Positions 16,384-23,688 of a stretch of DNA of 64,000 nucleotides are shown here, in pieces (within the stretch, counting starts at the first letter, position 1; each line of letters opens with the position of its first letter). Source of the stretch: Geomobilibacter sp964431365 (GTDB lineage: Bacteria; Desulfobacterota; Desulfuromonadia; Geobacterales; DSM-12255); the NCBI GenBank assembly GCA_964431365.1, contig CAYSJJ010000002.1, positions 46,065 to 110,064 on the forward strand. Direction: 5' to 3'. A program made the translations under genes and the position numbers. Under the pieces are notes generated by a model, which was not told the origin of the DNA, did no database searches, and worked only from the letters and a program-made list of their open reading frames with translations.

Positions 16384-17781
16384 CTAACTCAAACAGAGTT
16401 CGGAGAGGAGTGCGATTCCCTGCTCGATCTCGCTGTGGGTCATGCCGCCGAAACCGAGCAGCAGCGTCGCAGCTTCGGGTTGCCCGTCGAAGTGGAAACC
16501 GGAAAACGGAAACAGCCGAATCCCCTTTTGCCCGGCTCGACTGATTATCTCCGTTTCGCTCCGTGGCGTGTCAATCAGCCGCAGCACAACGTGGAGCCCG
16601 GCTCCCTGCCCGACCACGACCGCGTGTGAGCCGAAATGATGCTCGATGGACCGCAGCACGGCATCGTGCTTCTTTTTATAGACCATGCGCATCCGCCGGA
16701 TATGCCGCTCCCAGTGCCCCTGCTCCATGAATGTCGCCATGGTCCTCTGTTCCAGCAGGGGTACTGCGGAAAAATAGTCCCTGTACAGCCGGTGGTAGGT
16801 TGCCAGCAATGAATGGGGGAGCACCAGGTAGCTCAGGCGGAGCGCCGGGGAGAGGATCTTGGAGAACGTTCCGGAATAGATGATGTTTCCGCCCGGGCGC
16901 AGACCCTGTAACGAGGGTATGGGCTTTCCCTGGTAGCGGAGTTCGCTGTCGTAATCGTCTTCGATGATGAACTTTCCGCCCGCGTCGGCCCATTCGATCA
17001 GCGCCAGCCGGTTGGCGACAGGCATGACGTAGCCCAGCGGCAACTGGTGTGAAGGGGTTACATAGACAACGGTGCTGTTGCCGGCCTTGAGCAGGTTCAG
17101 GTCAAGCCCGCCAGGGCCGACGGGAACAGGGACAATGGTGTATGCATGGTTGGCGAACAGGGAACGCGGCAGATGGTAGCCGGGGTTCTCGACAGCTATC
17201 ACCGAATGACCCGGCTTCAGCATCTGTGCGACCATGTCGAGCCCCTGCTGAAGCCCGGCGCAGATGACAATCTGCTCCGGGTCGCAGACGACGCCGCGTG
17301 AGCGTTCCAGGTAATCCTGAATGGACGAGCGCAGCCCCCAGTCGCCCTGGGGATCGCCATACTGGGCAAGCTGCCGGCTGTTCCGGCGCAGGCTTTCAAC
17401 AAAACATTTTCGCCAGAGTTCTGCGGGAAAACTCTCCGGATCGAGGCGGGCAGGATGGAAATCATAGGCGAAGTTCGCCGGCGGCCCCGGCAGATAGTCG
17501 TGTCTGCCGGGACCGCCGGACAGGGTTCGCGGCGCGGCATCCTGATCCAGTGCCGACACGAAATATCCGCTGCGCGGTTTGCTATAGATGTATCCTTCCG
17601 CGTACAGTTCCTGATAGGCCCCTTCCACCGTGTTGCGGCTGGCGGAGAGTTCGGCGGCCATATCCCGGACCGATGGCAGCCGGGCATCGGCAGGGAGCTT
17701 GCCCGACAGGATCTGCTCTCTCATCTGATTGTAGAGCTGCCGGTATAACGGGACTGGATCGAGATTATTGAGGATGAACAT
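16384..17781 (-). CDS. MocR/PdxR-type regulator (GntR HTH plus aminotransferase domain)
   Basis: The 465-residue regulator has an N-terminal GntR winged helix (PLYRQLYNQMREQILSGKL... LPSVRDMAAELSASRNTVEGAY) and an aminotransferase fold domain that binds pyridoxal phosphate. The PLP lysine lies in YSGTFSKILSPALR, and DDYDSELRY and the late Arg region are present. MocR proteins usually control a divergent gene tied to B6 or amino acid metabolism. Here the divergent gene is a pyridoxamine-phosphate-oxidase-like protein 171 bases away, its likely target. Confidence 0.92.
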   Translation of the reverse strand: MFILNNLDPVPLYRQLYNQMREQILSGKLPADARLPSVRDMAAELSASRNTVEGAYQELYAEGYIYSKPRSGYFVSALDQDAAPRTLSGGPGRHDYLPGPPANFAYDFHPARLDPESFPAELWRKCFVESLRRNSRQLAQYGDPQGDWGLRSSIQDYLERSRGVVCDPEQIVICAGLQQGLDMVAQMLKPGHSVIAVENPGYHLPRSLFANHAYTIVPVPVGPGGLDLNLLKAGNSTVVYVTPSHQLPLGYVMPVANRLALIEWADAGGKFIIEDDYDSELRYQGKPIPSLQGLRPGGNIIYSGTFSKILSPALRLSYLVLPHSLLATYHRLYRDYFSAVPLLEQRTMATFMEQGHWERHIRRMRMVYKKKHDAVLRSIEHHFGSHAVVVGQGAGLHVVLRLIDTPRSETEIISRAGQKGIRLFPFSGFHFDGQPEAATLLLGFGGMTHSEIEQGIALLSELCLS

Positions 17782-17860
17782 GGCACTCCCTGCGGCGCAG
17801 CTAGATTCCTTGTCTGGCAGGAGGAGTCTATCCCTTCTGCTGCACGGGCGTCAAAGGGAA

Positions 17861-17891
17861 TCTGGCCCCAATAGAGCCGGGCAAAACGCCT
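17861..17891. promoter_or_regulatory. Possible MocR operator in the divergent promoter
   Basis: TCTGGCCCCAATAG at 17861-17874 lies in the 171-base region between the divergent MocR and flavin-oxidase genes. A near copy (TCTGCCCCCAATAG) is at 16303-16316. Binding by the MocR protein is an inference from position and repetition. Confidence 0.4.
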
Positions 17892-17952
17892 GAACGGGTG
17901 GTGCCAACAGTGTCGAGCTGCACGACAACAGAGACGACAGGAGGCAACAACT

Positions 17953-18324
17953 ATGATTCCGGAAAAACTGCAGGAAATTCTCAAGCAGGATGGGGTGGTT
18001 GCAATTGCAACCCTGGGGCAGGATGGGCCGCATATGGTCAACACCTGGAACAGTTACCTGCGAACCACCGAAGATGGCCGTCTCCTGATCCCGGCCGGGT
18101 ACATGCATCGTACCGAGGCGAACGTCGCGTTTAACCCTGACGTGTTGATAACCATGGGGAGCAGCAAGGTGAAAGGGCTGCACGGACCGGGCGCCGGCTT
18201 TCTGATAAAGGGGAAGGCCGTATTTGTCTTCTCCGGTCCGGACTTCGATGTTCTCAAGGCGAAGTTCGAGTGGCTCCGCGCCACCATGGCCGTCACCATC
18301 GACTCTGCCACTCAGACGTGGTGA
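17953..18324 (+). CDS. Pyridoxamine 5'-phosphate oxidase-like flavin protein
   Basis: This is a 123-residue protein of the split-barrel FMN-binding family. The N-terminal IPEKLQEILKQDGVVAIATLGQDGPHMVNTW is typical, with the following strand LLIPAGYMHRTEANV and the central KVKGLHGPGAGFLIKGKA. It is shorter than PdxH (about 210-220) and lacks its C-terminal part, so a general flavin or heme-binding role is more likely than B6 synthesis. It is divergent from the MocR gene and probably controlled by it. Confidence 0.8.
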   Translation: MIPEKLQEILKQDGVVAIATLGQDGPHMVNTWNSYLRTTEDGRLLIPAGYMHRTEANVAFNPDVLITMGSSKVKGLHGPGAGFLIKGKAVFVFSGPDFDVLKAKFEWLRATMAVTIDSATQTW

Positions 18325-18355
18325 CTTTTGGGCTGCGGGGGTAAAACAAGGGGCA

Positions 18356-18431
18356 ACGTCTCAATTTTTGACACCTCAATTTTTGACACAATTCCACTGG
18401 TTCCGCTAAGACTGTCAAGAGTTGAGACTTG
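18356..18431. repeat. REP-like imperfect inverted repeat with a tandem box
   Basis: CTCAATTTTTGACAC occurs twice in tandem (18360-18374 and 18375-18389). The outer sequence ACGTCTCAATTTTTGACA is mirrored by CTGTCAAGAGTTGAGACTT at 18412-18430. It fills the 184-base gap between the flavin-oxidase and cupin genes and resembles dispersed palindromic elements rather than a terminator. Confidence 0.45.
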
Positions 18432-18508
18432 ATCTCATATGCCCGCGCATGCCAGGTGGAGCGGGTGCTGGGGGGAGAACTCCCCGGCTACCCGATTTGG
18501 GAGTGAAC

Positions 18509-18853
18509 TCACTCTTGCCTGACGATATCGACCGAGATCTCCACCGCCGGAATCGTTCCTCTGTTCTCAAGCCAGTGTGTGGTGTTCCTGTCCTCCGGCC
18601 AGCCCACTCCCGGCCCATAGTCCGTAGCGACGCCATTTCGATGGTCAGTGATCGTTCCTTGCAGTATGTAGACGGTGCCTGGTCTGTCCTTATGGTCGTG
18701 AATCGGGCCGAAGACGCCTCCAGGCTCGATGGTCACCATACGCATTCGAAGTTGGCGCCCTGCCATGTCCTCGATCTCGGGGCCAAGGTCAACTGTTGCA
18801 AGTAACTTCACCGTAACACCTTTTGTCTCGGGTGCCACCTGCTCGTTGCTCAT
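18509..18853 (-). CDS. Cupin-domain protein
   Basis: This is a 114-residue single cupin barrel. The first metal motif is PIHDHKDRPGTVYILQG and the second region is WPEDRNTTHWLENRG. The ligands are imperfect: a usual Glu is replaced in D-R-P-G. The substrate is unknown. The start at 18853 follows a GGGGACGTAG half-repeat shared with the nearby REP-like element, so the promoter region may have been altered by insertion. The next gene upstream on this strand encodes a 51-residue membrane protein. Confidence 0.7.
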   Translation of the reverse strand: MSNEQVAPETKGVTVKLLATVDLGPEIEDMAGRQLRMRMVTIEPGGVFGPIHDHKDRPGTVYILQGTITDHRNGVATDYGPGVGWPEDRNTTHWLENRGTIPAVEISVDIVRQE

Positions 18854-18880
18854 CGTGCTCTACGTCCCCTTAGTAGTCCC

Positions 18881-19036
18881 CTATCCGCCGAAGTAGACCA
18901 GGAAGCCGAGTGCGATCAACAGAAGAATCCCCAACGCGAACGACATGAACTGCAGCGTCACCATATCGTAGGGTCGTTCCTGCCGCTCGGATTGCCGCCG
19001 GTCCTTAAAATTTTGACTTCCCCATGTGGTTGCCAT
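18881..19036 (-). CDS. Small single-helix membrane protein, 51 residues
   Basis: The minus strand from 19036 encodes MATTWGSQNFKDRRQSERQE, then RPYDMVTLQ and a single hydrophobic helix (FMSFALGILLLIALGFLVYF), ending GG. ATGGAGGC lies just before the ATG, a good ribosome site. The basic N-terminal segment before the helix suggests an inner-membrane protein with a cytosolic N-terminus. It precedes the cupin gene by 27 bases. No family was recognised. Confidence 0.6.
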   Translation of the reverse strand: MATTWGSQNFKDRRQSERQERPYDMVTLQFMSFALGILLLIALGFLVYFGG

Positions 19037-19153
19037 AGATGCCTCCATGTATCAAGTATAGCACTTATATATGGGGGGGCGGTGGTTCCTGCATGTTGCA
19101 GCCACCTCTGACACGAGGTGCTGCATGGTTTCTAAGCCTGACACGGAGTGAGA

Positions 19154-19226
19154 AAGGGGACGTGTTGATTTGTTGACTAACCGCTCCACCCCTTTTCGCT
19201 AATCAACTAATCAACTACGTCCCCTT
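19154..19226. repeat. REP-like inverted repeat, about 24-bp arms
   Basis: AAAGGGGACGTGTTGATT plus TGTTGA on the left (19154-19177) is mirrored by TCAACTAATCAAC plus TACGTCCCCTTA on the right (19203-19227), with a 25-base spacer. A half copy of the right arm (CTACGTCCCCTTA) is at 18860-18872. This resembles palindromes mobilised by REP-associated tyrosine transposases. No such transposase is in the window. Confidence 0.6.
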
Positions 19227-19435
19227 AGCCTTCCCTCCGGAATTGCCCACTTGCCTGTCAGTTTATGGTCGTGGAGATCGTCGTAAAGCGGCCAAGATCC
19301 GTTGTAGAACACCTCGCATACTCCAGCATCTTTGCTTTTTTTCAGCCTGTCTTCAAATTGGTCGTTCGAAATTTGCCCGCATATCAGGTGCCGGAAGTTC
19401 TCCGCGAGTATGTCTCCTGCTTTTCGGTCTATCAT
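19211..19435 (-). pseudogene. Hypothetical protein, apparently truncated by the inverted repeat
   Basis: The 74 residues begin MIDRKAGDILAENFRHLI and run through DQFEDRLKKSKDAGV and YNGSWPLYDDLHDHKLTGKW. This looks like a real, conserved-type small soluble protein. The last codons run into the right arm of the REP-like repeat (19203-19227), so the original C-terminus has probably been replaced. No function is known to me. I call it a pseudogene tentatively; a functional short protein is possible. Confidence 0.45.
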
Positions 19436-19454
19436 TCTTTACTCACTCAACGGG

Positions 19455-19498
19455 CATGGCTTTGACCTGCCGGTTTTTAGGGCAGGTCGTAAGCCATG
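19455..19498. repeat. 44-base near-perfect inverted repeat
   Basis: CATGGCTT, one T, then GACCTGCC on the left is mirrored by GGCAGGTC, two bases, then AAGCCATG on the right, with a 9-base loop. It lies in the 174-base gap between the truncated ORF and the phosphoesterase gene end. There is no T-run, so it may be a mobile-element relic rather than a terminator. Confidence 0.55.
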
Positions 19499-19609
19499 TT
19501 GGACTTTCGGTGTTCTCGCCGCTGTATACATAGTTTTATTAAATGCGTTGCCCTCAAAGGTATCTTCAGTATGCAGTGGAACCAATCAAGGGCGGTGGGC
19601 AGATTCTTT

Positions 19610-22600
19610 TCAACGAATTCGTTGGGGTCTAGGCGTGGGGCTAGAAAGCAATTGATCTATAGGTAGCTCATTCTCCTTGTTCATCATCATGCCAGGGGAG
19701 ATAATCTTTGGCTGTTTTTCCAAAGTTTTGCCAGCATAGCGCCGTTTCGCAATAACGGCACCCACCAGTTTCTTTAGCTGAATCTCTTCGGGTTTCTCAA
19801 TAAAGCCAGTTTTAATCTCTTTCTCCAAATGGCTTAATAGATTACCAAGGTAAAAAGAACTGGGATGTAAAAGATTTAAGTGCTCAAGTAAATGCTTGCT
19901 CCAGTTGGTGGGGCGTTCTTCCAATAAGAAAATGGCGACGAGATGTCTTTGCATTTCAGAATCACTATCTGCAAGATGCTTGCAAAGCAGTGGTCCTATT
20001 TTCTTTGAAGACAAATCATCTTTTAACAACATAGCAACATTGAACGGGTTGGACAGAAGGATTTCCTTGAATCTCTGTTGTTTGTCTTCAGAAAAACCAC
20101 TGGCGAGTACCAAATTGAGCCCATCGTGTGCTGCTCTACCATTTTGAGCAAGTGATGGGGAAATCCAAAATATTACTTTTGAGATCGCCTCCCACCCCTT
20201 AAAAATAGCCCTTGCAGCATCAAGCTTCAGTTCAGGCTTAATAAATGTACTGCTGCGCAATGCTCTGGAGGTCGCCTTAATGCTTTGCAGCAAGCTACGA
20301 ACAGCATAGTCATCTAGAAATTTGTTTATACTCTGATTGTATGGAGCTCCAGAATTATAGTTTTTATCAGCATGCTTATCTTTTAATTCGGATGGCATGT
20401 TGGATGAATCCAACTTTTCGGCAATCTCCCGTCTTGTTTTTTCAATAAATCCTTCTGACGGATTCCATAAAAACGTTGACAGAGGATTGAACGTCCCCTT
20501 AATGCCGATATTATCGTCAACCTTATCCATTAAGCTGTTAAGATCAGATAGCAATATAATCATGGCATCTTCTCGCTTGCCATCAATCCCTGCATAGAAT
20601 TCAATAATTTCTGGGAAGTTGACATACTTTTGGTTTCCCAAGATGTAGCTTTTGAACGAATCATCGTGCATCATACATTCAGCGGCAAAGTAGAAAATCC
20701 AAAATGTATGTTTAAACTCAAAAGTGTTGCCGTACCTGACAAGAATGCAATTATCCACTAGGACTTGGATCATCCTATCAACATCGAGTGATATGAGGTT
20801 CTCAGTACAAATATCTCTTAGCTTGACTTGGAATTCGTTCGCATCAAAACTTCCAGTTGCTTGCATTACTAGATCTTTACAAAATATCCCCATCACAAAG
20901 GTACATTCATCAACTTCAGGATTTTCACTCGAAAATAGAAAACTCTCCTTGTCTGTAAAAAGCACAAATAGTATTGCTTTCATGAGCTTGGTTCTGTTTA
21001 GTACTTTTTCTGTATAATTACTTTCTAGAACTCTCAATAAAGTCAGGCAATTCATTGCGGTCCTATGAATATTTATAGCTTCCATATGTTTTGTCATATG
21101 AGAAAGAACTTCGTCTTCTTTTCCAACGTTCTTTACTTCATTGTAACTAGAAACTAATTCACGCATAGAATTTCGAGTAAGTGCTTGCAAGTGTAAAACT
21201 TGGAGAGTTCTGTTTACTTTTGAAAGAGAAAATGTATTGCCAAGGCACACAGTTTTACTTGAAAAAAGGACTAAAGGTATGTCTGCAAATTTATCGTCAA
21301 TAAACTTGACCATGTTTGAGTGATCAATAACTGAGTTGTCCCAGCCATCAATCATTATACTTTCTATGTCTGACGCTTGCTTGTTATAACGTTGCAGCTC
21401 TTCTTCTATGAAATTCAATACATTTCTTGCTTTTATATGCGTAGCGTCAATGTATATCAATAACTTTCTTTTATTCTTGAATGCCTGAACTCTCATGTAA
21501 AGAGCGAGGCATGTTAGACCAAATTGTGGTGGAGCTATAATTAGGGTATTGACAGGAGAGTCGATAAGGTCATCTAGGAGGTTAGCATTGTCATTGAACT
21601 CTCGAGTTTCAGATAGTTTTGGCTTTATGAAGACCGGGGGTTGCCCCTTAAAAGATTCCAGTGCATTTTGTAATCTTGACTCTAATTGCTGCAGGCTATG
21701 CAAATAGCTGCTGTCTAACTTAACAACGCCGTCGTCAGTTTTGGCAAGTCGTGGACTAGGAAAAAAAGTACCGTTAGAATACTCTCTATACTTGATTAGT
21801 GACGGCTCATCATTTTCAATAAGTACTATGGAATAGGCTAGGGTATCCTGTTTGTTACTAAACAATGGGGGGGCAGAACACATCAATGAGTTCTGTGGAA
21901 TTCTACTGTGATATACGGCTGGAAGATGATTATGACCATATAAACATAGACAAAAATGTCTCTCTATAATAGCTTGCAACTCTGTTCTGCTCCAAACATT
22001 CAAATGATCAAGAGGATGATGCAGTAGCAATATATTGGCAGTGGTTGTTTTATTGTGACACCATGCCACTAACCCACGAGTATATATTGCCAACATTCCA
22101 TCGTCATCTACATCCTTCAACCCACCGAATGAACATAAGGCAGAGTTCAGACAATACACCCCAACATTATTATCGATGCTATATCCCCAGCCTAGACGCG
22201 AAAAAAATTCATCATGCCTTGAAAACCCAGACACAAACAATTCATAATTTTCAAATTTGTCATACAATCTATTGTGATTGCTCATAAAATTATTGAAGTC
22301 TGGTTCCGTTTTTGTATGTTTGTTGTGTAACGCCATAAACTCATCGTAGTTGTCTTCAACAAATTTCCGGTCAATATCATGATTTCCTGGAACAACCATC
22401 CTTGCATTCTTGGGTATTCCCATAGCAGTTAATTGATCATCGAGCTCCGCAATGACAGCTTCATATGACTCCACTTCGGCTCCAGCTTGGACAATGTCAC
22501 CTGTCATGGCAATGGAAAACTGGTAGTCTGGTAGGTCTTTTATCTGCACTTTTAAATCGTCTATAAATGCTTTTATAATACTTGATGCGCCTTCAGGCGT

Positions 22601-22648
22601 TTCTTTGCGATAATGGATATCTGCCACGTGGACAATTGCATGTTTCAT
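19610..22648 (-). CDS. Calcineurin-like phosphoesterase fused to a STAND/NACHT-like module
   Basis: This 1012-residue protein has two parts. Residues 1-260 are a metallophosphoesterase with all five motifs: D-x-H (VADIHY), GDIV, GNHDID, LLLHHP and YGHNH. The rest resembles a STAND NTPase. There is a strand plus degenerate P-loop (TLIIAPPQFGLTCLA, near residue 370, lacking the usual GK-S/T), a Walker B-like IMIDGWDN, the region LQALTRNSMRELVSSY, and FEFKHTFWIFYFAAE as in NACHT proteins. A helical C-terminal part of about 370 residues follows. Base composition is clearly more AT-rich than the neighbours, which suggests transfer. I chose the ATG at 22648 (AGGGGG nine bases upstream) over 22657. 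A defence role is an inference from this architecture. Confidence 0.7.
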   Translation of the reverse strand: MKHAIVHVADIHYRKETPEGASSIIKAFIDDLKVQIKDLPDYQFSIAMTGDIVQAGAEVESYEAVIAELDDQLTAMGIPKNARMVVPGNHDIDRKFVEDNYDEFMALHNKHTKTEPDFNNFMSNHNRLYDKFENYELFVSGFSRHDEFFSRLGWGYSIDNNVGVYCLNSALCSFGGLKDVDDDGMLAIYTRGLVAWCHNKTTTANILLLHHPLDHLNVWSRTELQAIIERHFCLCLYGHNHLPAVYHSRIPQNSLMCSAPPLFSNKQDTLAYSIVLIENDEPSLIKYREYSNGTFFPSPRLAKTDDGVVKLDSSYLHSLQQLESRLQNALESFKGQPPVFIKPKLSETREFNDNANLLDDLIDSPVNTLIIAPPQFGLTCLALYMRVQAFKNKRKLLIYIDATHIKARNVLNFIEEELQRYNKQASDIESIMIDGWDNSVIDHSNMVKFIDDKFADIPLVLFSSKTVCLGNTFSLSKVNRTLQVLHLQALTRNSMRELVSSYNEVKNVGKEDEVLSHMTKHMEAINIHRTAMNCLTLLRVLESNYTEKVLNRTKLMKAILFVLFTDKESFLFSSENPEVDECTFVMGIFCKDLVMQATGSFDANEFQVKLRDICTENLISLDVDRMIQVLVDNCILVRYGNTFEFKHTFWIFYFAAECMMHDDSFKSYILGNQKYVNFPEIIEFYAGIDGKREDAMIILLSDLNSLMDKVDDNIGIKGTFNPLSTFLWNPSEGFIEKTRREIAEKLDSSNMPSELKDKHADKNYNSGAPYNQSINKFLDDYAVRSLLQSIKATSRALRSSTFIKPELKLDAARAIFKGWEAISKVIFWISPSLAQNGRAAHDGLNLVLASGFSEDKQQRFKEILLSNPFNVAMLLKDDLSSKKIGPLLCKHLADSDSEMQRHLVAIFLLEERPTNWSKHLLEHLNLLHPSSFYLGNLLSHLEKEIKTGFIEKPEEIQLKKLVGAVIAKRRYAGKTLEKQPKIISPGMMMNKENELPIDQLLSSPTPRPQRIR

Positions 22649-22657
22649 ATTTCTCAT

Positions 22658-22876
22658 CCCCCTATAATTCTAGTTAATCCACTTGAATATTTGTGCCCAA
22701 GCGATACTCACATTTTATTGGCAAAGCAATTGCGCCGATGTCGGCACCCCCGCCAACTTTCTGCCACGCCAAGCCTCGGTTCTTCTCGGTCCGGTTCAGA
22801 TTGTCCAACGTCGTGGGGGCGCACCAGCGCGTCAGCGTCTGCGTGCCGCCTCCTGGTTATGTCCTGGATTTTTTTG
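22658..22876. other. Intergenic region upstream of the phosphoesterase gene
   Basis: These 219 bases contain a GC-rich core (about 22735-22850) between AT-rich flanks. Its minus strand has a frame of about 55 codons without an ATG that ends just upstream of the phosphoesterase gene. It may be a relic of an older gene. Nothing certain can be called. Confidence 0.3.
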
Positions 22877-23262
22877 TTAAAGTCTTTGTGATTTCTGTTT
22901 TTTCCGTCTTTGAGATACGTAACTTGTGATAAAGCCAATAGATCCCCACCCTATGAGGTTGATAATGAATGTAATTGGCTGTATCCATCCGAGACCTTCA
23001 TAGACAGTTTCACCANNNNNNNNNNAATCACATAAGGGTAACTGTGTAGTAAAAAATTAGGCCAGTTTCCAACATACATGAAAAAATTTGCGAGATTTTC
23101 CGCAGCGGGCGCACCGTTGAACGTATTGAAATGCGTCAAGACAATGCATAGAAAAATGATATTTAGCCCGATTGGAAATGTCATGAAAGCTACAACAACC
23201 TTCCAGGACACCCTCTTAGCTAAACCACGGCTGTTACTCGATTCATTTTTGTCCGTCATCAT
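22877..23262 (-). CDS. Small multi-helix membrane protein, interrupted by an assembly gap
   Basis: From the ATG at 23262 the minus strand reads MMTDKNESSNSRGLAKR, a helix (VVVAFMTFPIGLNIIFLCIV), then NFFMYVGNWPNFLLHSYPYVI, where ten Ns begin (23016-23025). Beyond the gap a second frame continues GETVYEGLGWIQPITFIINL and a helix (IGWGSIGFITSYV) with a basic tail SQRRKKQKSQRL and a TAA at 22877-22879. The two halves are in different frames only because the N-run length is arbitrary, so I read them as one protein of about 125 residues. The GC content is low. No family was recognised. It lies upstream of the phosphoesterase gene on the same strand. Confidence 0.55.
23016..23025. other. Assembly gap (10 Ns)
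   Basis: Ten undetermined bases interrupt the membrane protein gene. The round number suggests a scaffold placeholder of unknown true length. Confidence 0.95.
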
Positions 23263-23574
23263 TTTTTTCCAAGGGCGAGTTGCTACTTATCGAATCCATC
23301 TACATCTATATATTCTCCCAGCGCATTCTCACGACGTTGCCGTAATTGACACGGTAAATCGCCATGTCATGAGCAAGCAGCTTCCCTCAAACACGAAAAG
23401 CCACGCCCGGCACCATCAGGCGTGCCACACGCGGCTTCCGAAAATTGCTCCGCAGAATCTCCCCCAACACTCCCTCCACACCATCGCACACGGAAATAAA
23501 GCCGTATAATTAACAAGAATTATGCCAAAAATAACTTGAACGATTGCAGGGTGTTGGAAGGGGGCGAAAACGGG
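23263..23574. other. Intergenic region without a convincing gene
   Basis: About 310 bases of mixed composition. A minus-strand frame of 60 codons at 23416-23598 lacks a ribosome site and overlaps the palindromic repeats, so I do not call it. It forms the edge of the AT-rich island. Confidence 0.35.
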
Positions 23575-23668
23575 GTGTAACAAAATGTACTGTAACAAAA
23601 TGTTACACCTGCGCCTGCAAAGGCTTGCCGATTGCGGCTGTACGGACCAGGTGTAACAAAATGTTACA
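23575..23668. repeat. Three copies of a TGTAACAAAATGTTACA palindrome
   Basis: The 17-base near-palindrome TGTAACAAAATGTTACA is found intact at 23591-23607 and 23652-23668. A shortened copy (TGTAACAAAATGTAC) is at 23576-23590, directly abutting the second. They lie just downstream of the MutY-like gene end. They could be a protein-binding array or a dispersed repeat. Confidence 0.7.
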
Positions 23669-23688
23669 GTAGGGGGTGTTTGACTGGT

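Noticed and set aside
22613..22929. Several plus-strand frames between the phosphoesterase and membrane protein genes
   Set aside because: They share no ribosome site and translate to low-complexity sequence, and their position suggests they are chance.
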